Source of the DNA: Geopseudomonas sagittaria
GTDB lineage: Bacteria > Pseudomonadota > Gammaproteobacteria > Pseudomonadales > Pseudomonadaceae
Reading direction: 5' to 3'
DNA length: 64,000 nt
NCBI RefSeq assembly: GCF_900115715.1
Contig: NZ_FOXM01000006.1
Coordinates: 124,001 to 188,000, forward strand
Positions 45,710 through 54,073 of the stretch are shown here, piece after piece (position 1 is the stretch's first letter; each line of letters opens with the position of its first letter). The position numbers and the translations under genes are program-made. Under the pieces are notes generated by a model. The model had not been told where the DNA came from, did not search any database, and saw nothing but the letters and a program-made list of their open reading frames with translations.

Positions 45710-46285
45710 TTACTTGCTGCGAGTAGTACCAGCCGCGGCCTTGGTAGCTTCACGAGTTGCCTGACCAGCGGCAGTGGCCGCGGCAGTGATGCCGTTTTCG
45801 GCGATTTCTGCTGCCTGCTTGGCGGTTTTCTGTGCACTTTCGTAGACACTACCAGCAGTCTCGACGGCCGACTTGAGCACCGCCACCGCCGACTCGGAGC
45901 CAGCTGGCGCATTCTTTGCAATCTCTTCTACCAGCTCCTGAACCTGCTGGGCGTTGCGAGCCGCTTGACGCTCGCTGAGCTTGGCGATGTCAGCCTGGGT
46001 GCTGGACAGCAGGTCGTAGACCTTGCGGTTGAAGTCCATCAGGCGCTCGGCCTGCTGGGCGGGATGAGCGATGGAGCTGAGCACTTCGGTGAAGCTCTGC
46101 GGATCACGAACGGCGAGCAGCTTGCTGGCGTTGGCAAAGGTTTCCTCGCTGGCCGAACGCAGGGTGGCGATCTGCAGATGGCTGATCTGCTCGATGCCTT
46201 TGAGGAACTTGCTGTTCATCTGCTGCAGCAGCTCGAGATTGGACTTCTGGGTCGCCTGCAGTTTTTCCGAATCGAAGAAGGTCAT
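45710..46285 (-). CDS. phaP: Phasin (PHB granule-associated protein)
   Basis: A 191-residue amphipathic helical protein of the phasin family that coats PHB granules. The N-terminal phasin domain (LELLQQMNSKFLKGIEQISH; VLSSIAHPAQQAERLMDFNR) is followed by an Ala-rich C-terminus ending KAAAGTTRSK. The ATG at 46285 is chosen, with AGGAG nine bases upstream; the frame to 46324 lacks a site. It is divergent from phaB across 468 bases that include a TGC-type dyad fitting a PhaR operator, so PhaR repression is expected. Confidence 0.9.
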   Translation of the reverse strand: MTFFDSEKLQATQKSNLELLQQMNSKFLKGIEQISHLQIATLRSASEETFANASKLLAVRDPQSFTEVLSSIAHPAQQAERLMDFNRKVYDLLSSTQADIAKLSERQAARNAQQVQELVEEIAKNAPAGSESAVAVLKSAVETAGSVYESAQKTAKQAAEIAENGITAAATAAGQATREATKAAAGTTRSK

Positions 46286-46753
46286 GGATGAATCTCCTGA
46301 TGATGAGAAAGGCTGAAAAACCATGCTGTCGTGTACCCATGCACCCGACCTGCAATTTCATTCTTGGCGATTCCGGCGCAATGCGCAACTATTTTTTTGC
46401 ACTGCACAAAAACCATCTCAGACCCTCAGCCACTCCGCAAAAAGGAGGTGAACCGTAGAGATCTGCGCCAAGGCAGCTAGCCGTAACATTATTTTGTGTC
46501 CATTATGTTTCACGTGACGATGCTTGAGGACATGGACCCAGACGGCATTTTTGCAGAGCAACAGGAGGTGACGCGACGGTCGGGAGAAGCCACGCGGTTT
46601 CCCGTCAAGAAAACGCAATAATCCCCCAGCAAGGTAGTCACATCGGGCCAGAACAGAAAAAGCCCGATTGCCGGTCAGATGAGCGGGCACCACACGACCC
46701 GAGCGCACCGGCAGCGTTATCCAGCTTTCAAACATTCGATGGAGTGACCGAGC
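46286..46753. promoter_or_regulatory. phaP-phaB: phaP-phaB divergent control region
   Basis: No gene is evident in 468 bases. The phaP-proximal part has T- and A-runs flanking the TGC dyad at 46398. A GGAGGTGA at 46443 and AGGAGGTGA at 46569 look like ribosome sites but head no convincing frame. The phaB-proximal part (46640-46740) includes the short dyad-like GCCCGATTGCCGGTCAG and GCGGGCAC segments. Promoters for both genes should lie here. Confidence 0.5.
46398..46409. promoter_or_regulatory. Candidate PhaR operator
   Basis: TGCACTGCACAA within TTTTTTTGCACTGCACAAAAA. The TGC-N-rich dyad resembles the TGC-type sites reported for PhaR proteins in other PHB producers. It lies 113 bases upstream of the phaP start. 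Confidence 0.5.
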
Positions 46754-47503
46754 ATGACCAACAACAACAAGCGTATTGCACTGGTAACTGGCGGCATGGG
46801 TGGTATCGGCACGGCGATCAGCCAGCGCCTGTACCGCGATGGCTATATCGTCGTGGTCGGCTGCAGCACGCAGTCCACCCGCAAGGACGCATGGCTGGAG
46901 CAGCAGCGCCAGGAAGGCTACGAATTTCATTGCATGACCAGCGACATCACCGACTGGAACGACACCGTGCGTGCCTTCGCCCAGGTGCGCGAGGAAGTCG
47001 GCCAGATCGACATCCTGGTCAACAACGCAGGCATCACCCGCGACACCACCTTCAAGCGCATGACCCCGGAAGACTGGAACGCGGTGATCTCCACCAACCT
47101 CAACGGCCTGTTCAACACCTCCAAGCAGGTGGTTGACTCGATGGTCGAGCGTGGTTTTGGCCGCATCATCAACATCTCCTCGGTCAACGGTCAGCGTGGC
47201 CAGTTCGGCCAGACCAACTACTCGGCGGCCAAGGCCGGCATCCACGGCTTCACCATGGCCCTGGCGCGGGAAGTGGCCAGCAAGGGCGTCACCGTCAACA
47301 CCGTTTCCCCCGGCTACATCCTCACCGATATGACCGCGGTGATCCGTGAAGACGTGATGGCGAAGATCGTTGCCGGGATTCCGGTCGGCCGCCTGGGCCA
47401 GCCCGAGGAAATCGCCTCCATGGTGTCCTGGCTGTCCTCCGATGAGGCCGCCTACGCCACCGGCGCGGACTTCTCGGTCAACGGCGGTCTGAACATGGCC
47501 TGA
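46754..47503 (+). CDS. phaB: Acetoacetyl-CoA reductase
   Basis: A 249-residue NADPH-dependent short-chain dehydrogenase that reduces acetoacetyl-CoA to (R)-3-hydroxybutyryl-CoA, the PHB monomer. Cofactor motif [18 protein letters not shown] ([10 protein letters not shown]), catalytic Ser in [15 protein letters not shown], Tyr and Lys in [11 protein letters not shown]. The [12 protein letters not shown] segment is typical of PhaB. Start at 46754 with GGAG nine bases upstream. First gene of phaB-phaA-phaC, each separated by about 100-130 bases. Confidence 0.96.
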   Translation: MTNNNKRIALVTGGMGGIGTAISQRLYRDGYIVVVGCSTQSTRKDAWLEQQRQEGYEFHCMTSDITDWNDTVRAFAQVREEVGQIDILVNNAGITRDTTFKRMTPEDWNAVISTNLNGLFNTSKQVVDSMVERGFGRIINISSVNGQRGQFGQTNYSAAKAGIHGFTMALAREVASKGVTVNTVSPGYILTDMTAVIREDVMAKIVAGIPVGRLGQPEEIASMVSWLSSDEAAYATGADFSVNGGLNMA

Positions 47504-47598
47504 TCGGCCCGCTCAGCCGACCGCGGCGACTGGCCGGGCAATCGCTCCCCCGCCCAGTCGCCCCTCCCCTTGATTGTGTTTGCAGCAGAGGTTTCACC

Positions 47599-48777
47599 AT
47601 GAACGATGTTGTCATTGTCGCCGCTACCCGTACCGCCATCGGCAGCTTCCAGGGTGCCCTGAGCTCCATTTCCGCTCCCGACCTGGGCGCCGCGGTGATT
47701 CGCCAGCTCCTCGAGCAGACCGGCGTGCAGCCGGGTGCCATCGACGAAGTGATCCTCGGCCAGGTACTGGTCGCCGGCTCCGGGCAGAACCCCGCCCGCC
47801 AGGCCGCGATCAAGGCCGGCCTGCCCCACGAAGTGCCGGCGCTGACCCTGAACAAGGTCTGCGGCTCGGGTCTCAAGGCCGTGCAACTGGCCGTGCAGGC
47901 CATCCGCTGCGGCGACGCCGAACTGATCATCGCCGGCGGCCAAGAAAACATGAGCCTGTCCCCCTATGTGCTGCCCAAGGCGCGCACCGGCCTGCGCATG
48001 GGCCATGCCGAACTGGTCGACAGCATGATCCAGGACGGCCTGTGGGATGCCTTCAACGACTACCACATGGGTGTCACCGCGGAGAACCTGGCCGCGCGCT
48101 TCGAGGTCACTCGCGAGCAGCAGGATGCCTTCGCCGCCGCCTCCCAGCAGAAGGCCGCCGCCGCCATCGAAGCCGGGCGCTTCAAGAGCGAGATCACCCC
48201 GATCCTGATCCCGCAGCGCAAGGGCGATCCGCTGGTGTTCGACACCGACGAGCAGCCGCGCGGCGACACCACCTACGACAGCCTGAGCAAACTGCGTCCG
48301 GCGTTCAAGAAGGACGGCAGCGTCACCGCCGGCAACGCCTCCAGCCTCAACGACGGCGCCGCCGTGGTGCTGCTCGCCAGCGCCAAGAAGGCTGCCGAAC
48401 TGGGTCTGCCGGTGCTGGCCAAGGTCAAGGCCTACGCCAGCTCCGGCGTTGATCCGGCGATCATGGGCATCGGCCCGGTTGCGGCGACCCGCCTGTGCCT
48501 GGAAAAGGCCGGCTGGGACATCGAGCAGCTCGACCTGGTCGAGGCCAACGAGGCTTTCGCCGTGCAGGCCCTGAGCGTCAACAAGGAGCTGGGCTGGGAT
48601 GTCGCCAAGATCAACGTCAACGGCGGCGCCATCGCCCTTGGCCACCCGATCGGCGCTTCCGGCTGCCGCATCTTGGTCACCCTGCTGCACGAGATGCAGC
48701 GCAGCGACCTGAGCAAGGGCCTGGCCACCCTGTGCATCGGCGGTGGTCAGGGCGTCGCCCTGGCAGTCGAACGCTGA
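47599..48777 (+). CDS. phaA: Acetyl-CoA acetyltransferase (beta-ketothiolase)
   Basis: A 392-residue thiolase that condenses two acetyl-CoA to acetoacetyl-CoA, feeding PhaB. Nucleophile Cys88 in [12 protein letters not shown], the His in [13 protein letters not shown] and the second Cys in [15 protein letters not shown] are all present. Biosynthetic thiolase rather than fatty-acid type by length and context. It lies 95 bases after phaB and is followed by a 10-bp hairpin before phaC. Confidence 0.96.
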   Translation: MNDVVIVAATRTAIGSFQGALSSISAPDLGAAVIRQLLEQTGVQPGAIDEVILGQVLVAGSGQNPARQAAIKAGLPHEVPALTLNKVCGSGLKAVQLAVQAIRCGDAELIIAGGQENMSLSPYVLPKARTGLRMGHAELVDSMIQDGLWDAFNDYHMGVTAENLAARFEVTREQQDAFAAASQQKAAAAIEAGRFKSEITPILIPQRKGDPLVFDTDEQPRGDTTYDSLSKLRPAFKKDGSVTAGNASSLNDGAAVVLLASAKKAAELGLPVLAKVKAYASSGVDPAIMGIGPVAATRLCLEKAGWDIEQLDLVEANEAFAVQALSVNKELGWDVAKINVNGGAIALGHPIGASGCRILVTLLHEMQRSDLSKGLATLCIGGGQGVALAVER

Positions 48778-48785
48778 TAGGGTTA

Positions 48786-48820
48786 CTGCACCGGCGTGGT
48801 CGATGGCCATGCCGGTGCAG
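48786..48820 (+). repeat. Hairpin between phaA and phaC
   Basis: CTGCACCGGC (48786-48795) pairs perfectly with GCCGGTGCAG (48811-48820), just after the phaA stop. There is no T-run, so partial termination or mRNA stabilisation is more likely than a full stop. Confidence 0.6.
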
Positions 48821-48911
48821 GCCTCTCTCGGCCGGATAGCCCGTTCACGATCGGCGTTTCGATCATGAGCGAGCTTCGACAAACTGCAGACTCTGGATAG
48901 CGGACACTGAG

Positions 48912-50627
48912 ATGGACAACTCCCCACCCTCTTCACCTTTCTCGGCTTTTTTCTCGGCCAACATGCCCTTTGTCGCCCGCGCGGCGCTGGAACAGCTGCG
49001 TTTCTGGGTGCGTCACAATCCCTGGTTCCAGGGCAAGAACACTGACGCCTGGTTCGAGGTGGAGGGGGCCGTACTCGACCGCCTGCAGGCCGAGTACAAC
49101 GGCGAATGGGCCCAACTGGGCATGCAGCTGCTGACCCAGCAGCCATTCACCTTCAGCGATTCGCGCTTCTCCGGCAACGCCTGGAGCCAGCCGCTGTTCG
49201 GCTCGCTGGCTGCGCTTTATCTGCTCAATTCGCGCTTCCTGATGCGTCTGCTCGACGAGCTGCCGATCGAATCCGGCAAGATGCGTCAGCGCATGACCTT
49301 CCTGGTCGAACAACTGGTCGCCGCCGGCGCGCCGAGCAACTACCTGAACAGCAACCCCGAAGCCCTCGAGCGCGTGGTGCAAACCCAGGGGGCCAGCCTG
49401 TTCAGCGGCATGCTGCATCTGGCCAGCGACATGAAGGAAGGCAAGCTGCGCCAGTGCGACAGCGGCGCCTTCGAGGTCGGCGTCAACCTGGCCACCACCC
49501 CGGGCCAGGTGGTCTACCAGAACGAACTGTTCCAGCTGATCCACTATGCACCGCAGAGCGACACCCAGCACCAGCGCCCGCTGCTGATCGTGCCGCCGGC
49601 GATCAACAAGTTCTACATCCTCGACCTGCAGCCGGAAAGCTCGCTGGTGCGCTACGCCCTGGAGCAGGGCCACTCGGTGTTCCTGGTGTCCTGGCGCAAT
49701 GCCGACGAGAGCATCGCCAGCGCCACGTGGGACGACTATGTGGAAAAGGGCATCATCGAGGCGATCAAGGTCAGCCAGGCCATCAGTGGCCAGGATCAGC
49801 TGAACATCCTCGGCTATTGCGTCGGCGGCACCCTGCTTTCCTGCGGCCTGGCGGTACTCGCGGCGCGCGGCGAGAAGCCGGCGGCCAGCCTGACCCTGCT
49901 GGTCACCCTGCTCGACTTCGAGAACAGCGGCGTGCTCGACGTGTTCGTCGATGAGGAGATCGTCAGCTACCGCGAGCGCACCATCGGCGGGAAACAGGGC
50001 AAATTCGGCCTGTTCCGTGGCGAAGACATGGGCAACACCTTCTCCCTGCTGCGCCCCAACGAGCTGTGGTGGAACTACGGCGTCGAGAAGTACCTCAAGG
50101 GCCAGAAGCCGCGCTCGCTGGACCTTCTGTACTGGAACAACGACAGCACCCACCTGCCCGGTCCGATGTATTGCGGCTACCTGCGCCACACCTACCTGCA
50201 GAACGACCTGAAGACCGGCAAGCTGCAGTGCTGCGGCGAAACCATCGACCTGACCAAGCTGGACATGCCGACCTACCTGGTCGGTACCCGCGAGGACCAC
50301 ATCGTGCCTTGGCGCGGCGCCTACGCCAGCACCCGCCTGCTCAAGGGTCCGCTGCGCTTCATCCTCGGCGCCTCCGGTCATATCGCCGGGGTCATCAACC
50401 CGCCGGCGAAGAAGAAACGCAGCTACTGGACCAACGACGCGCTGCCGATGGATCCGGACAGCTGGATGGAAACCGCGCAGGAGCATCCGGGCAGCTGGTG
50501 GGGCGACTGGACGACCTGGCTGGCCGAACATGCCGGCCCGCGCGCGCCTGCCGTAGCCAGCCTCGGCTCCAGCGACTACCCGCCGCTGGAAGCGGCCCCC
50601 GGCAGCTACGTGAAACAGCGCGACTGA
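48912..50627 (+). CDS. phaC: Class I poly(3-hydroxyalkanoate) synthase
   Basis: A 571-residue polymerase that joins 3-hydroxybutyryl-CoA into PHB at the granule surface. The PhaC N-terminal domain (WFEVEGAVLDRLQAEYNGEW shortened) is followed by the alpha/beta-hydrolase core with the lipase-like box GYCVGGT (Cys303 nucleophile), the Asp in GTREDHIVPW and the His in ASGHIAGVINPP. Length and motifs fit class I, not the class II enzymes with short-to-medium chains usual in Pseudomonas. It ends the phaBAC unit and is followed by a GC-rich hairpin. Confidence 0.96.
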   Translation: MDNSPPSSPFSAFFSANMPFVARAALEQLRFWVRHNPWFQGKNTDAWFEVEGAVLDRLQAEYNGEWAQLGMQLLTQQPFTFSDSRFSGNAWSQPLFGSLAALYLLNSRFLMRLLDELPIESGKMRQRMTFLVEQLVAAGAPSNYLNSNPEALERVVQTQGASLFSGMLHLASDMKEGKLRQCDSGAFEVGVNLATTPGQVVYQNELFQLIHYAPQSDTQHQRPLLIVPPAINKFYILDLQPESSLVRYALEQGHSVFLVSWRNADESIASATWDDYVEKGIIEAIKVSQAISGQDQLNILGYCVGGTLLSCGLAVLAARGEKPAASLTLLVTLLDFENSGVLDVFVDEEIVSYRERTIGGKQGKFGLFRGEDMGNTFSLLRPNELWWNYGVEKYLKGQKPRSLDLLYWNNDSTHLPGPMYCGYLRHTYLQNDLKTGKLQCCGETIDLTKLDMPTYLVGTREDHIVPWRGAYASTRLLKGPLRFILGASGHIAGVINPPAKKKRSYWTNDALPMDPDSWMETAQEHPGSWWGDWTTWLAEHAGPRAPAVASLGSSDYPPLEAAPGSYVKQRD

Positions 50628-50646
50628 ATCGCGTGCGTTGAAACAA

Positions 50647-50680
50647 CAGGCCCGGCCAGCGCCTATGCTGTCCGGGCCTG
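50647..50680 (+). terminator. Hairpin after phaC
   Basis: CAGGCCCGG (50647-50655) pairs with CCGGGCCTG (50672-50680), 20 bases after the phaC stop. The T-run is short (CTGCTTTA). It also lies downstream of the convergent hydrolase gene. Confidence 0.65.
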
Positions 50681-50730
50681 CTGCTTTACGGGCCGGCTAT
50701 CGCCAGGGGGCGGCCAGCCCGTAACCCAGG

Positions 50731-51402
50731 CTACGGAATCCGCCGCAGATAGCGCAGGAACCACTCTCCCGCCCGCTCCGCCACCAGCAGCAGCTTGCCC
50801 GGCTCCTCGAACAGGTGGGTCGCGCCCGCCACCACCTCCAGACGCTGGATACCCACCAGGCGCCGCGCGCTGCCGCGATTGAGGGCCAGCACCTGGTCAT
50901 CCTCGCCGCCGACGATCAGCAGGGTCGGTGCCCGCACCTTCCCCAGCGCCTCACCGGCCAGATCGGTACGCCCGCCGCGCGACACCACCGCGGCAATCGC
51001 CTGCTGGCGCTGCGCCGCGCAGATCAGTGCCGCCGCCGCGCCCGTGCTGGCGCCGAACAGGCCGATCGCCAACTCCTGCAGCTGCTCCTCCTGCTGCAGC
51101 CAGTCGACCACGCCGACCAGGCGGTTCGCCAGCAACGGGATGTCGAAGCGGAACTCGCGGGTCACCTCGTCGACGTCCTGCTCGTCCTCGGTGAGCAGAT
51201 CGAGCAACAGGGTCGCCAGCCCTAGATCGTTGAAATAGCGCGCGACCATCTGGTTGCGCGGACTGAAACGGCTGCTGCCGCTGCCGTGGGCAAACAGCAC
51301 CAATCCCTCGGCACCCTCCGGCAGGGTCAGTTCGCCCTGCAACAGGGCATCCTCCAGAGCTACGCTGATGCTGCGCTGGAGCGGCGCTTGAGCTTCGCCC
51401 AT
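50731..51402 (-). CDS. Alpha/beta hydrolase, dienelactone-hydrolase-like
   Basis: A 223-residue cytoplasmic hydrolase. The oxyanion segment VLFAHGSGSSRFSPRN, nucleophile Ser in LFGASTGAAAALIC, Asp in IVGGEDDQVLAL and His in AGATHLFEEPG make a complete triad. Members often sit in Pseudomonas stress or low-oxygen regions next to CBS and universal-stress genes, but the substrate is unknown. The start at 51402 has AGGAGG. It is divergent from the CBS-domain gene and convergent with phaC. Confidence 0.85.
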   Translation of the reverse strand: MGEAQAPLQRSISVALEDALLQGELTLPEGAEGLVLFAHGSGSSRFSPRNQMVARYFNDLGLATLLLDLLTEDEQDVDEVTREFRFDIPLLANRLVGVVDWLQQEEQLQELAIGLFGASTGAAAALICAAQRQQAIAAVVSRGGRTDLAGEALGKVRAPTLLIVGGEDDQVLALNRGSARRLVGIQRLEVVAGATHLFEEPGKLLLVAERAGEWFLRYLRRIP

Positions 51403-51592
51403 GATCGCGGCCTCCTGTTGAAATTGAGAGCAACTCCAACAGTCTAGGCGAGGCGTCCGGCGGTCGTTGCCGAACCCCCGGTACGGGCGTTTAATGATCG
51501 ATGTATCCATGCTCATCCGGAGGATGAGATCTCGGTCCATGCGGTCAGCGCCCCGGGAACGACTGCGCGCCCGCTTAGCGAGGAGCAGGATC

Positions 51593-52090
51593 ATGAACGT
51601 CAGTGAAGTGATGCATACGCCGGCGCAATGCTGCCATGCCGGCGACAGTCTGGAGCAGGCGGCAGAGATGATGGCCCAGCACGATTGCGGTGCGATCGCC
51701 GTGGTCGACCAGAGCAATCATGCGGTCGGCATCGTTACCGACCGCGACATCGCCCTGGCGGCGGCGCAGCGGCACAAGCCACTGTGGGAGTTGAAGGCCG
51801 GCGAGCTGACCGGTCAGCACGATCTGTACACCTGCCATGACGACACCGATGTGCACGAGGCACTGCACATGATGGCGGACAAGAAGGTCCGGCGCCTGCC
51901 GGTGGTCGGCGCCGATGGCGAGCTGCATGGCATGGTCGCCATGTCGGATATTCTCCACCGCCTGAGCATGTACGGCGCCAAAGCCCAGACAGCCCCCGAA
52001 GACTGGCGCGAAGCCCTGGAGGCCTTCAACAGCGTCACCACGCCGAGCCTGCCGATCACCATGCCCGACTTCGGTGACTACGGGCGCTAA
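51593..52090 (+). CDS. CBS-domain pair protein
   Basis: A 165-residue protein made of two CBS domains (MNVSEVMHTPAQCCHAGDSL to VGIVTDRDIALAA; then ADKKVRRLPVVGADGELHGM to VAMSDILHRL), the Bateman module that senses adenine nucleotides. The C-terminal tail is not catalytic. The start at 51593 has AGGAG nine bases upstream. It stands alone between the divergent hydrolase and the convergent formate dehydrogenase operon. An energy-sensing role is inferred from the fold. Confidence 0.9.
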   Translation: MNVSEVMHTPAQCCHAGDSLEQAAEMMAQHDCGAIAVVDQSNHAVGIVTDRDIALAAAQRHKPLWELKAGELTGQHDLYTCHDDTDVHEALHMMADKKVRRLPVVGADGELHGMVAMSDILHRLSMYGAKAQTAPEDWREALEAFNSVTTPSLPITMPDFGDYGR

Positions 52091-52149
52091 TTTTGACCGC
52101 AGCTAAGGGTTGCAGCAGATAAGGCTGCCCGGAAAACCTACCTCCCCAA

Positions 52150-52188
52150 CGCCGGCCCGGACCTGCAGTCCAGGCATCCGGGTCGGCG
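52150..52188. terminator. Hairpin between CBS gene and formate dehydrogenase operon
   Basis: CGCCGGCCCGGA pairs with TCCGGGTCGGCG (one mismatch), with an inner CCTG/CAGG, in the gap between two convergent transcripts. It overlies the very end of the FAD-subunit gene. No strong T-run. Confidence 0.5.
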
Positions 52189-52190
52189 CC

Positions 52191-53036
52191 TCAACAGGGC
52201 CCCACCCCCAATTCGCCGCCGGCGCGGCCGGTGTTGCCGCGTGCGAGCAGCTGCCGATAGTGATCATAGCGATAGGTCGGCCCGTCGACGCAGGCATAGC
52301 TGTCGGCGATGTAGCAGTGTCCGCACAGGCCCACCGCGCAGTGCATGCGCCGCTCCACCGACAGCCAGATGTTGTCCGCCGCCACGCCGCGCCGCACGCA
52401 GGCCTTGGCGATGGCCAGCATGAAGGCCTCCGGACCGCAGCACAGCACCACCTGCGGCAGTTCCTCGGCAAACAGACGATCCAGTTGCACCAGTGGCGAA
52501 CCACGCAACGCCTCGGGCCCGCCATGCTCGAGGGTCTCGAGCAGCGGCAGGACCTGCTGCCAGCGTTCCCGCTCGCGGCCGAGCACCTGGGCGGCGGCAC
52601 TGCGCGCGCCGTAGAGCACCCGCAGCTGCAGCGGCGCCGCATGGCGCAGGGCTTCCTCGATCCAGCCGGCCAGCGGGGCCAGACCGCAGCCGCCCGCCAC
52701 CACCAGCACCCGCCGCGCCCCGAGCAACAGCGGCCAACCCTTGCCGAACGGGCCGCGATAACCGAGCAGCGCTCCCGCCTGCAGTTCGAACAGGCGCGCG
52801 GTCAAGCGGCCGCTGCGGCGGATCAGCGCGCTGAACTCGCCGCCCGCATCCGGCGGGCTGACATAGGTGAACGGCGCCTCGCCGAAGCCGGGCACGCCGA
52901 GCATGAAAAACTGTCCGGGTATCACCGCCAGATCCCCCGCCTCTGGCGCGTCGATGCGCAGGCGAAAGTGTCGGCTATCCTGGCCGTCGGCGTAGAAGTC
53001 GAGCAGGCGCAGCGCCCGCGGCGTCAGTTCGAGCAT
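52191..53036 (-). CDS. FAD/[2Fe-2S] electron-transfer subunit (hydrogenase gamma-like)
   Basis: A 281-residue flavoprotein of the ferredoxin-NADP reductase/dihydroorotate dehydrogenase electron-transfer (PyrK) type, like HydG of archaeal sulfhydrogenases. FAD region FTYVSPPDAGGEFSALIRRS (start of domain), NAD(P)H-binding VLVVAGGCGLAPLAGWIEEA and CCGPEAFMLAIAKAC. A C-terminal [2Fe-2S] cluster follows (HCAVGLCGHCYIADSYACVD, four Cys). The ATG at 53036 overlaps the iron-sulfur gene by 13 bases. It should pass electrons between the formate site and NAD(P). The long upstream frame is not translated. Confidence 0.85.
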   Translation of the reverse strand: MLELTPRALRLLDFYADGQDSRHFRLRIDAPEAGDLAVIPGQFFMLGVPGFGEAPFTYVSPPDAGGEFSALIRRSGRLTARLFELQAGALLGYRGPFGKGWPLLLGARRVLVVAGGCGLAPLAGWIEEALRHAAPLQLRVLYGARSAAAQVLGRERERWQQVLPLLETLEHGGPEALRGSPLVQLDRLFAEELPQVVLCCGPEAFMLAIAKACVRRGVAADNIWLSVERRMHCAVGLCGHCYIADSYACVDGPTYRYDHYRQLLARGNTGRAGGELGVGPC

Positions 53037-54073
53037 GGCTTGCCCACCTTGTGCATGACCGCATGCACACCGATGCCACCGGGACAGACTTGGTCGCAGC
53101 GCCCGCAGCCGACGCAGCCATAGCGGCCGAACGTCTGCCGAAAGCCCTCGCCGAACTTGTGTTGCCAGAAACGCTGCACTCGCTGCCCCGGCATGCCCGC
53201 GGGGTTGTGGCCGCTGGCCTCCTTCTGGAAGCCTTCGTAGAGACAGGAATCCCATACCCGTTCGTGCTGCACGCCACCGTCCGGCAGCTGGCGCTCCAGC
53301 GGCGCGAAGCAGGAGCAGGTCGGACACACCGTGGTGCAGCCGGAACAGACCAGGCAGCGCAGGCCGAGACTTTCCCAGGTCGCGGCGCTGATCTGGCCGG
53401 CATTGATCGCGGCGATGCCCGCCTGCAGCCACTGCCCGTCGCCCTGCTCGCTGGCCACCTGCTGGCGATGGAGCGCACGCTGCGCCTGCCAGTCGACGGT
53501 CGCCGGCGGCAGGTCGAGATCGGCGAGCGCCGCAGCGCCGGCCGCCGAGGCAACCAGCAGCAACCAGCCGTCCTCGCTCGGCAACAGGATCAGGTCGGCG
53601 GTGCCGGCGCGCACCTCAGGGCCACTGTCGACCAGCGTGCAGAAACCCTGGCTGCAGCTGTGCCGGCAATCGAGCCCCACCAGCAGGGTCGCCGCACGGC
53701 GGGCCTGATAGTGAGCATCGGCAGCGAAGAACTGGTCCTGATAGGCGACGGCAGCCAGGTCGCAGGCATGCAGACCGAACAGCACCTGCGCGGGCGCCGG
53801 GGGCTCGATGGCGACGAAGCGCTCGCCGTCGAAACGGAACACCGCCTCGCGCTCGGCGAAGAAGAACGCCTTGGCGGAGAACGGCGGCGGCTCGGTCTGC
53901 GCCACGAACGGCGTGGGGTCGTCGGCCGCCAGCGCCTGCCAGTGGCGTCCGCCCTGACCGTCCTCGCGCACCTCGTACAGGGTACGGCCGCCAGCCAGGT
54001 GGGCGCGCAGCCGCTCGACGCTGTCCAGCGCGAAACAGGCCAGCGCGAAGTCGTCCGATTCAGCCTTAACCAT
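53024..54073 (-). CDS. [4Fe-4S] electron-transfer subunit (hydrogenase beta-like)
   Basis: A 349-residue protein like the beta subunit (HydB) of sulfhydrogenases. Two ferredoxin-type [4Fe-4S] motifs are seen: CLVCSGCTTVCPTCSC (about residues 242-257) and CVGCGRCDQVCPGG (about 322-335). A cysteine-bearing N-terminal half (GLDCRHSCSQGFC) precedes them. The start overlaps the fdhA stop by 8 bases and its end overlaps the FAD-subunit start, so all three are made together. It probably wires the formate-oxidising subunit to the flavin subunit in the cytoplasm. Confidence 0.88.
   Translation of the reverse strand: MVKAESDDFALACFALDSVERLRAHLAGGRTLYEVREDGQGGRHWQALAADDPTPFVAQTEPPPFSAKAFFFAEREAVFRFDGERFVAIEPPAPAQVLFGLHACDLAAVAYQDQFFAADAHYQARRAATLLVGLDCRHSCSQGFCTLVDSGPEVRAGTADLILLPSEDGWLLLVASAAGAAALADLDLPPATVDWQAQRALHRQQVASEQGDGQWLQAGIAAINAGQISAATWESLGLRCLVCSGCTTVCPTCSCFAPLERQLPDGGVQHERVWDSCLYEGFQKEASGHNPAGMPGQRVQRFWQHKFGEGFRQTFGRYGCVGCGRCDQVCPGGIGVHAVMHKVGKPCSN

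Noticed and set aside
51480-51520. An FNR box upstream of the CBS-domain gene
   Set aside because: TTAATGATCGATGT keeps too few of the conserved bases of TTGAT-N4-ATCAA.
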